NCBI GenBank assembly: GCA_002411345.1
Contig: DHSL01000017.1
Coordinates: 16,833-80,832, forward strand
DNA length: 64,000 nt
Reading direction: 5' to 3'
Source: Bacteroidales bacterium UBA5287
Lineage (GTDB): Bacteria > Bacteroidota > Bacteroidia > Bacteroidales > Dysgonomonadaceae
A model generated the notes under the pieces. It was given only the letters and a program-made list of their open reading frames with translations. It was not told the DNA's origin and did not search any database. The stretch's first letter is position 1. Each line of letters starts with the position of its first letter. Shown here in pieces: positions 45,017 to 53,302 of this stretch. The translations under genes and the position numbers were made by a program.

Positions 45017-46084
45017 ATGAAAAAGTACAATTTTAATGCCGGTCCTTCCATTCTTCCTCAGGTAGTTATTGAAAGAACCGCAGAAGCAGTAAAGGATTTC
45101 AATGGTAAAGGGCTTTCACTCTTAGAAATAAGCCATCGTTCTAAAGATTTTCAAGCTGTCTTAGATGAAACAGTTGATCTATTCAAAGAAATACTTGATA
45201 TACCTAGTGGATATTCTGTATTGTTTCTTGGAGGTGGTGCAAGTATGCAATTTTGTATGGTGCCTTACAATCTTTTAGAAACAAAAGCTGCTTATTTGAA
45301 TACAGGTACATGGGCAAGTAAAGCATTGAAAGAAGCTAAATTGTTTGGTGAGGTAATTGAAGTCGCATCGTCAAAAGATGCTTTATACAACTATATTCCC
45401 AAGGATTATACTATTCCAGAAGATGTAGATTATTTTCACATTACTACAAACAATACGATTTATGGTACTGAGTTACATACAGATATAGATAGTCCAGTTC
45501 CATTAGTCGCTGATATGTCGTCAGATATATTTTCACGTCCCATCGATGTTTCAAAATATTCACTTATTTATGGAGGAGCACAAAAGAATTTGGCACCTGC
45601 AGGTGTAACTTTTGTCATTATCAAAGACGAAATATTAGGGAAAGTGACTCGTCAAATTCCAAGTATGTTGAATTACAGGACACATATTGAAAATGGTTCA
45701 ATGTTTAATACTCCACCTGTTTTACCTATATATTCAGCTATGGAAACCCTTCGTTGGTTAAAGGGATTAGGTGGTGTTCAGAAAATGGAAAAGCTCAATC
45801 TTGAAAAAGCGAAAGTTTTATACGATGCAATTGATAACAGTCGTTTCTTTAAGGGAACTGCTAAATTTGAAGATCGTTCAATTATGAATGTTTGTTTCGT
45901 AATGAAAGACGAGTATAAAGATTTAGAAGCTTCATTTCAAGAGTTTGCTTCCGAACGAGGAATGGTAGGAATCAAAGGTCACCGTTCAATTGGTGGTTTC
46001 CGTGCCTCTATTTATAATGCAATGCCTTTCTCAAGTGTTCAAGCATTAGTGGATTGTATGAATGAGTTCGAGAGATCCAGATAA
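45017..46084 (+). CDS. serC: Phosphoserine aminotransferase
   Basis: The 355-residue PLP enzyme converts 3-phosphohydroxypyruvate and glutamate to phosphoserine. It has KKYNFNAGPSILP at the start, LFLGGGASMQF, the segment DMSSDIFSRP, and the PLP lysine in YGGAQKNLAPAG, with conserved HRSIGGFRASIYNA at the end. An in-frame upstream extension to 44948 is rejected because the promoter lies inside it. serA follows by 16 bases. Confidence 0.96.
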   Translation: MKKYNFNAGPSILPQVVIERTAEAVKDFNGKGLSLLEISHRSKDFQAVLDETVDLFKEILDIPSGYSVLFLGGGASMQFCMVPYNLLETKAAYLNTGTWASKALKEAKLFGEVIEVASSKDALYNYIPKDYTIPEDVDYFHITTNNTIYGTELHTDIDSPVPLVADMSSDIFSRPIDVSKYSLIYGGAQKNLAPAGVTFVIIKDEILGKVTRQIPSMLNYRTHIENGSMFNTPPVLPIYSAMETLRWLKGLGGVQKMEKLNLEKAKVLYDAIDNSRFFKGTAKFEDRSIMNVCFVMKDEYKDLEASFQEFASERGMVGIKGHRSIGGFRASIYNAMPFSSVQALVDCMNEFERSR

Positions 46085-46100
46085 TTAAAACATTATAACC

Positions 46101-47024
46101 ATGAAAGTACTATTAGCGACAGATAAACCATTTGCCGCTCAAGCAGTAAGAGATATTAAATCTATTATTGTTGGAGCAGGATATGAATTTGTATTATTGG
46201 AGAGGTATACCAATAAGCAAGAATTGCTTCAAGTCGTGAATGATGTAGATGCGTTGATCATTCGAAGCGATATTGTTGATAAAGAGGTTATTGTTGCTGC
46301 CCCTAAATTGAAAACTGTTGTTCGTGCCGGATCCGGCTATGACAATATCGATTTGGAAGCAGCATCATTGCGAGGAGTGTGCGTAATGAACACACCCGGG
46401 CAAAATTCCAATGCGGTAGCAGAACTTGTGTTTGGTCTGCTTTTGAATAGTCAGCGGAATCAGTTTGACGGGTCGATAGGTTACGAGTTAAAAGACAAAA
46501 AAATAGGTGTTTATGCATTCGGGAATGTTGGAAGAAATGTTGCAAGAATAGCTCAGGGATTTGGGATGACATGCTATGCATATTCGCGTAAACTATTAGA
46601 TGAACCAAAAAACGAAGCTGAATATGGAGTAATTCCTGTAAAAAGTATAGAAGATCTGTTTGAAAAATCTGAGATTGTTTCTTTGCACATGCCATTGACC
46701 AATGATACAAGAAGATGTGTGAATTATAATTTGTTGTCCAGGATGCCAGATAATGGAATATTGATTAATTCAGCGCGTCAAGAGATTGTAGTTGAAGAAG
46801 ACATTCTCAGAGTAATGGAAGAAAAAGCCAACTTTAAGTATTTAACCGATTTAAAGCCCGAGAAGAATGAAGAATTTGCAAGTCGTTTTGGGAAGAGATA
46901 CTTTACCACCCCCAAAAAGGCTGGAGCGCAAACCATAGAAGCAAACAATAATGCAGGTCTGGCCGCTGCTAATCAAGTAGTTGCTTATTTGAAAGACGAA
47001 ATAGATACATTCAGAGTAAATTGA
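46101..47024 (+). CDS. serA: D-3-phosphoglycerate dehydrogenase, short Lys-type
   Basis: The 307-residue 2-hydroxyacid dehydrogenase starts serine synthesis by oxidising 3-phosphoglycerate. It lacks the C-terminal ACT/ASB domains of E. coli SerA, so serine feedback through ACT is not expected. The nucleotide loop reads GVYAFGNVGR (first Gly of GxGxxG is Ala), Arg226 fits the catalytic Arg, and the catalytic His of TPHxGG is Lys272 (TPKKAG). This matches the Lys-bearing subclass described in Entamoeba and Bacteroides. It is cotranscribed with serC and ends at a terminator. Confidence 0.92.
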   Translation: MKVLLATDKPFAAQAVRDIKSIIVGAGYEFVLLERYTNKQELLQVVNDVDALIIRSDIVDKEVIVAAPKLKTVVRAGSGYDNIDLEAASLRGVCVMNTPGQNSNAVAELVFGLLLNSQRNQFDGSIGYELKDKKIGVYAFGNVGRNVARIAQGFGMTCYAYSRKLLDEPKNEAEYGVIPVKSIEDLFEKSEIVSLHMPLTNDTRRCVNYNLLSRMPDNGILINSARQEIVVEEDILRVMEEKANFKYLTDLKPEKNEEFASRFGKRYFTTPKKAGAQTIEANNNAGLAAANQVVAYLKDEIDTFRVN

Positions 47025-47105
47025 CAATATCATGACAGTATTATGGCTTGCATTACGACTTTATTAGTAAACTAATAAAAGATAAATATAAAAATATTAT
47101 GTAAG

Positions 47106-47142
47106 AATACCGAATTACTTAACAGTCATTCGGTATTTTGTT
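47106..47142 (+). terminator. Terminator of serC-serA
   Basis: AATACCGAAT (47106-47115) pairs with ATTCGGTATT (47128-47137), followed by a T-rich tail. Confidence 0.8.
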
Positions 47143-47169
47143 TTATTAACTAAAATGCCAGGATTAATA

Positions 47170-47201
47170 TTTGGTACATCTACGAAAATGTAGTAATATT
47201 G
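47170..47201 (+). promoter_or_regulatory. Promoter of the BlaI/M56 pair with possible operator
   Basis: TTTG (47170-47173), a 20-base spacer and TAATATTG (47194-47201, one mismatch to TAnnTTTG) form a promoter. A CTAC-N6-GTAG dyad at 47180-47193 lies within the spacer just before the -7 element. BlaI operators carry CTAC/GTAG half-sites, though with closer spacing, so autoregulation is plausible but weakly supported. Confidence 0.5.
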
Positions 47202-47238
47202 CGTCAGGTAAATAAACGATAATAAAACAAGATAAAGT

Positions 47239-47607
47239 ATGGAACGATTAACGCCTCAGGAAGAATCAGTTATGTTGCATGTTTGGCAAATGGGAGAATG
47301 TGCAGTAAAAGACGTATTTGATAAAATGGAAGATCCAAAACCCCCTTATACAACTATAGCATCAGTATTTATAAATCTGGAGAAAAAACAGTATGTAGTC
47401 AAGAGACGATTTGGGAATGTAAAAGTTTTCAAGCCCATTATATCCGAAGCCGCCTATAAGCGATATTTCATGTCCAACATAGTTGAGAGTTATTTCGATA
47501 ACTCTTATAAAGAATTAGTATCTTTTTTTGCTAAGGAGGAAAAGATTACGACAGAAGAGCTAAAAGAAATTGTACGTTTGATTGAATTGAATCAGAAAAA
47601 AAAGTAG
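47239..47607 (+). CDS. BlaI/MecI/CopY-family repressor
   Basis: This 122-residue protein has the BlaI winged-helix domain (LTPQEESVMLHVWQMGECAVKDV, PPYTTIASVFINLEKKQYV) and a C-terminal dimerisation part. Members repress their own operon until cleaved through a membrane M56 sensor protease. The M56 gene follows 22 bases downstream. No beta-lactamase gene is present, so the inducer is probably not a drug resistance signal; the target genes are unknown. Confidence 0.93.
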   Translation: MERLTPQEESVMLHVWQMGECAVKDVFDKMEDPKPPYTTIASVFINLEKKQYVVKRRFGNVKVFKPIISEAAYKRYFMSNIVESYFDNSYKELVSFFAKEEKITTEELKEIVRLIELNQKKK

Positions 47608-47629
47608 TGATATTTAATCTTTTAAATCT

Positions 47630-48943
47630 ATGGAAGCACTATTAATTTATATATTGAAAGTAAACATTGCACTTGCAGTTTCTTATGTTTTGTATGTGTT
47701 GATGTTTAGAAAAGACACATTTATAAAGTTGCGAAGATATTATTTTTTATCAGCGATACTCTTTTCGTTTATTTATCCGCTTTACACGGTCGATGCGCTT
47801 AGCAGTGTGTTAGAACTTAATGTTACCCGACAAACACAAGTAAATTTTCTTATTGGAAATATTTCCTCGAAAGTTGTAGATAATGAGGCAGATATATCAA
47901 GTATTTTTAATTGGAAAGTCTTGCTGCTATTAATATCATTATCTGGTACCATAGTTTTATTTGTACGTCTTTACAGAGAAATCCGTTCTTTGTTCAGATT
48001 GAAAAGTCGTTCTGTAAAAACGATAATAAATGGCGTAGAAATACTTTATTTATCCGAAGAAATAACGCCGTTCTCCTATTTCAAGTGGATCTTTATAAAT
48101 ATCGATACCTATAATGAAGAAGAATTAAAACAAATTATTTGGCACGAGCAAACACATGTAAATCAGTTGCATTCTATTGATGTTATGATTTCAGAATTAG
48201 TACGAATATTTTTTTGGTGGAATCCGATTGTGTGGTTTATGAAACGAGAAATCACTATCAGTCTTGAGTATCTTGCCGACAATTCAGTGTTAGAACATGG
48301 CGCTGACAGCAAGAAATATCAGTATCACCTATTACGATTGACTTATCACAAAACTGCAGTTGAGATAGTAAATAACTTTAATGTATCACAATTAAAACAA
48401 CGAATTATGATGATGAACAAATCAAAAACACCTTATGGCGCAGTAATTAAATATCTGGTAATATTACCAATAGTACTGCTGATGGTTACTGTAAACAGTA
48501 CAGCTACAGCAGGTAACGACAATAGGGGAAGTCGAATTGAAACAGACGAGCCAATCAACCAAGTACCCCCTCAAAAAGATGAAAGTCCCATTTATGAAGT
48601 AGTAGAACAATTACCCTCATTTCCCGGTGGACAATCAGCGCTAATGGATTATTTCAAGAAAAATCTTAAGTATCCCGTGATTGCCATAGAAAATGGTATT
48701 CAAGGAAGAGTTATTATTCAGTTTATAGTAGAAAAGGACGGATCGATATCATCTGCAAAATATATACGAGGAGTTGATCCATCTTTGGATAAAGAAGCCA
48801 TGCGCATTGTAAATGCCATGCCGAAATGGGTTCCGGGTAAACAAAAAGGAGAGTCGGTAAGATGTTTTATAACTATACCTATTGAATTTAGAATACCCAA
48901 AAAAGAAACTAAAGTTCAAACAGCAAACGATTCAATAATATAA
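47630..48943 (+). CDS. M56 (BlaR1-like) membrane metalloprotease with TonB C-terminal domain
   Basis: The 437-residue protein has membrane segments near 7-25, 37-55, 95-113 and 280-300, the M56 zinc site HEQTH (about 177-181), and a periplasmic TonB C-terminal domain (about 330-425: PSFPGGQSALMDYF, GRVIIQFIVEKDG, PKWVPGKQKG). It lacks the penicillin-binding sensor of BlaR1. By analogy it cleaves the partner BlaI repressor on an envelope signal. The TonB-like domain may sense or contact outer-membrane receptors or peptidoglycan; that is inference. A strong terminator follows. Confidence 0.9.
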   Translation: MEALLIYILKVNIALAVSYVLYVLMFRKDTFIKLRRYYFLSAILFSFIYPLYTVDALSSVLELNVTRQTQVNFLIGNISSKVVDNEADISSIFNWKVLLLLISLSGTIVLFVRLYREIRSLFRLKSRSVKTIINGVEILYLSEEITPFSYFKWIFINIDTYNEEELKQIIWHEQTHVNQLHSIDVMISELVRIFFWWNPIVWFMKREITISLEYLADNSVLEHGADSKKYQYHLLRLTYHKTAVEIVNNFNVSQLKQRIMMMNKSKTPYGAVIKYLVILPIVLLMVTVNSTATAGNDNRGSRIETDEPINQVPPQKDESPIYEVVEQLPSFPGGQSALMDYFKKNLKYPVIAIENGIQGRVIIQFIVEKDGSISSAKYIRGVDPSLDKEAMRIVNAMPKWVPGKQKGESVRCFITIPIEFRIPKKETKVQTANDSII

Positions 48944-48972
48944 TTAAATTAGAATCAAAATATTGATAAAAG

Positions 48973-49004
48973 AAAAGAGCTCGATGCAATATCGAGCTCT
49001 TTTG
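48973..49004. terminator. Strong terminator between convergent genes
   Basis: A perfect 13-bp stem AAAAGAGCTCGAT/ATCGAGCTCTTTT with a 5-base loop; the A and T ends make it usable on both strands. Confidence 0.85.
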
Positions 49005-49100
49005 TATAGGTCAAATTTTTATAAGCTATCTAATGTTTTTGGTGCATTTCTAATTCATGTACTTTTCTGTGTCTTTAATGCGTTGATATATTGTGTTATA

Positions 49101-51521
49101 TCAATTGAACATATCGTCGATACCTTGTTCTTTATGTATAAGTGAGTCCGCTGCCGAAGGATAACCACCGGAATAGAACGTGCCCTCTCTATCGCATGGA
49201 TTAGCATACTGAGCAGGGATATTAAAAATCCCATCATCCTTCATGTTAAGTGTTGGGTCCCCATAAATCTTTTGATAGAACAGACCATGAATTGGCAGAG
49301 CCGTGTTAGCCCCTTGTCCCATGACGATACCATCAAAATGAATAGATCTATCTTCGCCACCAACCCAGCAACCAACAACCAAATCAGGAGTAAACGACAT
49401 AAACCATCCGTCCGATTGGTTTTGTGAAGTACCCGTTTTTCCACCCATTTCACCTTTCAGGTTATATCGGAAGCGTAATCTTGAACCCGTTCCTCCGTCG
49501 ACAACCGATTTCAGCATATCCAGCATTTTATATGATGATCCTTCGCTAATGATTTCCTGAGTATTTGGAATAAAATTAGTAATTGTGTTTCCGTACGAAT
49601 CCTCAATTCTGGTAACCAGTATCGGATCAATTTTGATTCCAGCATTAGTGAAAGTCGAAAATCCACTAACCATTTCAGAAACAGATGCATCGCATACACC
49701 AAGAGCCAGCGAGTAAACAGGATCAATTTGACTTTTCAGTCCAAAAGATTTTATCAGTTCAGCAAATGCATAAGGTGAAAATTGTTTCATTATATAAGCG
49801 GTAACCCAGTTACTTGAGTTCTGTAATCCCCATTTTATGGTCACTGTTTCTCCAACCCTGCTAGCACCCGCATTTTTAGGAGACCACGGTTCCCCTGTTT
49901 CAGTTATAATAGTCTGAGGTTCATGAACAAGTTGATCACAAGGAGTCATTCCTTCTTCCATAGCCAATGAATATAAGAACGGTTTAACTGTAGAACCAAT
50001 TTGTCTTTTACCCGTGTTCACCATATCATATTGAAAGAACCTGAAATCCGGTCCCCCCACATACGCCCTTACATATCCCGTTTTCGGGTCCATAGCCATA
50101 AATCCCGTTCTCAAGATACTTTTATGATAGCGAATAGAGTCCCATGGAGTCATGATAGAATCTATTTCCCCCTGTTCCCAATCGAACAATTTCATATCGA
50201 ATTTCTTATTCTTGAAAACGTTAATGATTTCCGCTTCGCTTTTTCCTGCAGATTTCATAACCCTATATCGTTCAGTCTGTTTAACCGCAGCTTTCATCAA
50301 GTCCTCAACCTGATCACTTACTGAGCTGGAGAACGGAGCATATTTTCGTCCTTTTTTCTCTTTATCGAACATCGGTTGTACATATCCACCCAGGTGTTCA
50401 TCCACCGCATCTTCTGCATACCGTTGCATTCTACTATCTAAAGTTGAATATATTTTGAGTCCATCCGTATAAATATTATAATAAGACCCATCCGGTTTTT
50501 TGTTTTTGTTGCACCAACCATAAAGCGGGTCATTTTCCCAAGCATAAGAATCCTCAATGAATTGTTGTTCCTGCCACGATGCATAGTTCTTTTTTTCCGG
50601 TTTCTTAGCCATCATGATTTTTGCAAGATGTTGGCGATAATATGGAGCAGGAATATCTATATGCGTGTCACGATTAAAATCCAGTCCCAGGGGTAAAGCC
50701 TGCAGTGAATCTTTCTGAGTTTCTGTTAGATGTCCCGCTTTTTCCATCTGCGATAAAACCACGTTTCGTCTTTCCTTTGTTTGCTCGGGCTTTCTCACAG
50801 GATTATAGGTTGTTGGATTTTTGAGCATCCCCACAAGCATTGCAGCCTCTTCAACTTTCAGATCTTTAGGCTTTTTATTAAAGAATATTCGTGAAGCAGA
50901 ATCAATTCCGTCAGCATCATAAATAAATTGGAAATAGTTGAGGTATAAGTTAATAATCTCCTCTTTAGTATAGAACCTTTCCAGTTTAAGAGCGATTACC
51001 CATTCTACCGGTTTTTGGAACATACGTTGTATTTTGTTTTTAGCCCTTGGCGTATAAAGCTGTTTTGCCAGCTGCTGTGCAATTGTGCTACCCCCTCCAC
51101 TTTCTTTCTGTCCCAGCAAAATAGTTTTCACGATTGCCCGTCCCAGTCCAATCACATCAATACCCGAGTGTCTGTAGAATCTCACATCCTCAGTTGAAAC
51201 CAATGCCTGTTCAAGATATGGAGACAGATCAAGATAGTCAACATATACCCGGTTTCCCTTACTTTCAGAAAAAGTAAACAACAAGTTATTATCCGCTGAA
51301 ATAACCTGTGATGCATATTGGTCGATTGGATTTTCCAAATCGTCGATAGGAGGAATATAACCAATAATTCCCGTCCAGATTAATCCAATAAAAAGTATAG
51401 AAGCCAAGATAATAGCCCCAAATGCCCGCCATAGCCAAGTAGACACCGTTATATTATCATTGGAATTCTTATTGTTCTTTCGATTTTTTTGTTGAGTTTT
51501 TGTTTTCTTATCCATAACCAT
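49101..51521 (-). CDS. mrcA: Class A penicillin-binding protein (PBP1A)
   Basis: This protein of about 806 residues has a basic cytoplasmic N-terminus, one membrane anchor (about 33-55), a GT51 transglycosylase domain (STEDVRFYRHSGID, GGSTIAQQLAKQLYT) and a transpeptidase domain with SxxK as GSTVKPF, SxN as SSNW and KTGTS. It polymerises and cross-links peptidoglycan. ATG 51521 (or 51515) is chosen because the -7 element at 51564-51571 lies just before it; a TTG at 51566 falls in the promoter. It is transcribed alone toward the M56 gene. Confidence 0.94.
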   Translation of the reverse strand: MVMDKKTKTQQKNRKNNKNSNDNITVSTWLWRAFGAIILASILFIGLIWTGIIGYIPPIDDLENPIDQYASQVISADNNLLFTFSESKGNRVYVDYLDLSPYLEQALVSTEDVRFYRHSGIDVIGLGRAIVKTILLGQKESGGGSTIAQQLAKQLYTPRAKNKIQRMFQKPVEWVIALKLERFYTKEEIINLYLNYFQFIYDADGIDSASRIFFNKKPKDLKVEEAAMLVGMLKNPTTYNPVRKPEQTKERRNVVLSQMEKAGHLTETQKDSLQALPLGLDFNRDTHIDIPAPYYRQHLAKIMMAKKPEKKNYASWQEQQFIEDSYAWENDPLYGWCNKNKKPDGSYYNIYTDGLKIYSTLDSRMQRYAEDAVDEHLGGYVQPMFDKEKKGRKYAPFSSSVSDQVEDLMKAAVKQTERYRVMKSAGKSEAEIINVFKNKKFDMKLFDWEQGEIDSIMTPWDSIRYHKSILRTGFMAMDPKTGYVRAYVGGPDFRFFQYDMVNTGKRQIGSTVKPFLYSLAMEEGMTPCDQLVHEPQTIITETGEPWSPKNAGASRVGETVTIKWGLQNSSNWVTAYIMKQFSPYAFAELIKSFGLKSQIDPVYSLALGVCDASVSEMVSGFSTFTNAGIKIDPILVTRIEDSYGNTITNFIPNTQEIISEGSSYKMLDMLKSVVDGGTGSRLRFRYNLKGEMGGKTGTSQNQSDGWFMSFTPDLVVGCWVGGEDRSIHFDGIVMGQGANTALPIHGLFYQKIYGDPTLNMKDDGIFNIPAQYANPCDREGTFYSGGYPSAADSLIHKEQGIDDMFN

Positions 51522-51563
51522 TGTAAAAAAACAGTCGTTTAATTTAACTTCCCGATTGCGGGA

Positions 51564-51571
51564 CAAAAGTA
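51564..51571 (-). promoter_or_regulatory. -7 element of mrcA
   Basis: The minus strand reads TACTTTTG about 43 bases before the ATG at 51521. Confidence 0.5.
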
Positions 51572-51752
51572 CATAAAACGATTGAATTGGAGCCTATTTA
51601 ATAGACTAAAAAACATTTACGATCAAATAATGAAAATTACATTAGGCGATTGAAAGTAGTTGATCCATATATTTTTAGGATAAAACTCACTATATGTTGT
51701 TATCTTATGTTAAAATGTTTTGATGATTTTGAGAGAAAACGTGCTTTGTTGA

Positions 51753-51829
51753 GTGAGAGCATGGTGAGAGGTAGGTGAGAGGTAGGTGAGAGCATAGTGA
51801 GAGGAAGGTGAGAGCAGGGTGCGAGTAAG
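51753..51829 (+). repeat. Array of seven 11-bp GTGAGAG-core tandem units
   Basis: Units start at 51753, 51764, 51775, 51786, 51797, 51808 (all GTGAGAG) and 51819 (GTGCGAG), each exactly 11 bp apart; a degenerate eighth begins at 51830. The 4-base tails vary (CATG, GTAG, GTAG, CATA, GAAG, CAGG, TAAG). The array lies between the pmbA terminator and the mrcA promoter. It has no stem-forming potential and no useful coding frame. A shorter relative is at 22187-22230. Confidence 0.9.
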
Positions 51830-51860
51830 TCGAAAGTGAAAAAACATTAAATGAAGTCAA

Positions 51861-51892
51861 AAAAAGAGGATATCCTTAATTGGATATCCTCT
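51861..51892 (-). terminator. Terminator after tldD-pmbA
   Basis: AGAGGATATCC (51865-51875) pairs with GGATATCCTCT (51882-51892), followed on the minus strand by a six-base T run. Confidence 0.85.
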
Positions 51893-51894
51893 AC

Positions 51895-51986
51895 GTTTAT
51901 TTTATAGACCGTTAAAGACCTCGCAGATTATTAACAATAATCGTTTTATGTAGTTCCGATGCTTATTTTAAAGACCGCTAAAGTCC
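51895..51986 (-). repeat. 26-bp direct repeat duplicating the 3' end of pmbA
   Basis: 51895-51920 matches 51961-51986 at 22 of 26 positions. The right copy contains the last codons and stop of pmbA; the left copy, 66 bp downstream, also reads Gly-Leu-stop in the same sense. It looks like a local duplication of the gene's end. Confidence 0.55.
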
Positions 51987-53287
51987 ACACCCTCAAAAAC
52001 GAGAGATGGGATTTGCCATGAAGAATTTGGTCGCGGATCGTTTCCGATAGCAGCCAGAGAACTCCACAATGCCAGCATATTTCCCGTAACGTTCATTTCT
52101 GAAATTGGTTGTGTCCGTTTGCCATTTTCGATCAAGAAACCCTCGATACCGTATGAGAAATCGCCAGTAGTGCTATTGCTGTTACCACCGTTGAAGCCTG
52201 TAACCAGAATCCCTTTATCAATATCCGCGATCAGTTGTTCCAAGTTCTTATTACCCGGTTTTAACACAGGTATAGACAATGAGCTGATAGTCGGTTCAAT
52301 CTTCATTTTGTTAGCTATGTAAGTATCAATAAGATACATGTTTAGCGTACCGTTTTCGATCACATTCGTCGGTTGTGTCGCCACCCCTTCAAAATCAAAA
52401 TATCGAGCACCCGGAGCTTTTTTACGGTGCGGTTCATCAGTAAGTGTAAATAAGTCGTTACCGATTTTTTGTCCCACCTTATCCAGTAAGAAAGAATTTT
52501 TTTGTTGCAAAGAACCACCCGACATAGCATCAATAATTGGTCGCAGTAGTTGAGACGAATTCAATTGATCCACAATCATTGTATATTTTCCAGAAGCCAC
52601 CTTTTTCTGTCCAAGTTTTTGCAGCACCCTTTCCAGCGCTTTTTGTCCAATGCCAGTAGTCTTAAGATCATCCAAGAACAGAGCCGATTCATACCAGTAA
52701 GATGATGGACGAGCTTCCCCTTCACCCCTCATTGACACGCTTACCGAGAGCGCAAAAGAAGTTCCGTTTTGATCACCTTCAAAGCCGTTGCTGGTGATAC
52801 GATAGCTGCTATATTCATTATCGCTGTAAGAAGAATCGACCGATATTATTCGTTCATCCTTTCCCATAGCCTCATTAGATATATCATTAGCCAGCGACAT
52901 TTTCAAGTCCGGGTTCACCCCATCGAACTTATTATCCATAAGGTTTAAGTCCGGTTTATCCCCTTTATAATATCTCGCAGCATCAGGTAAAGTACGCGCT
53001 TCGTCCTTTGCCAAATATCTTGTAGAATCGATTGCCTGTTTGATAAAACCCTCAAGTTCCTTTTTTACAAGACGGTTTGTCGAAAAAGTTCCATATCTAC
53101 CATCTACAAAAAGATTCAGCGACATTCCATTTTCGGCCGCCTGTTGTAGTTTATCCGTTTTATTGTTTCTGAGGTCAATAGAAGTGTTTGATCCAGAATA
53201 TACGCTAATGCGAACACCCTGACATCCATTCTTTTGAGCATACTCCATTGCCCACTGAGCCAATTTTTTATTTTGGTTTGATATCAT
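51968..53287 (-). CDS. pmbA: PmbA/TldE-like protein of the TldD/TldE system
   Basis: The 439-residue protein matches the PmbA (TldE) half of the TldD/TldE metalloprotease: VYSGSNTSIDLRNNK, GMSLNLFVDGRYGTFSTN, and a C-terminal domain with NVIENGTLNMYLID and GNSNSTTGDFSYGIEGFLIENGK cut here as adjacent blocks. In E. coli the pair degrades peptides and processes microcin B17 and CcdA. PmbA lacks the metal-binding HExxxH. It shows no signal peptide. It starts 15 bases after tldD. Confidence 0.9.
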   Translation of the reverse strand: MISNQNKKLAQWAMEYAQKNGCQGVRISVYSGSNTSIDLRNNKTDKLQQAAENGMSLNLFVDGRYGTFSTNRLVKKELEGFIKQAIDSTRYLAKDEARTLPDAARYYKGDKPDLNLMDNKFDGVNPDLKMSLANDISNEAMGKDERIISVDSSYSDNEYSSYRITSNGFEGDQNGTSFALSVSVSMRGEGEARPSSYWYESALFLDDLKTTGIGQKALERVLQKLGQKKVASGKYTMIVDQLNSSQLLRPIIDAMSGGSLQQKNSFLLDKVGQKIGNDLFTLTDEPHRKKAPGARYFDFEGVATQPTNVIENGTLNMYLIDTYIANKMKIEPTISSLSIPVLKPGNKNLEQLIADIDKGILVTGFNGGNSNSTTGDFSYGIEGFLIENGKRTQPISEMNVTGNMLALWSSLAAIGNDPRPNSSWQIPSLVFEGVDFSGL

Positions 53288-53302
53288 AGTTTCAATTATT
53301 TA

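Noticed and set aside
51753..51829. CRISPR array
   Set aside because: Unit is only 11 bp, there are no spacers of about 30 bp, and no cas genes are near.
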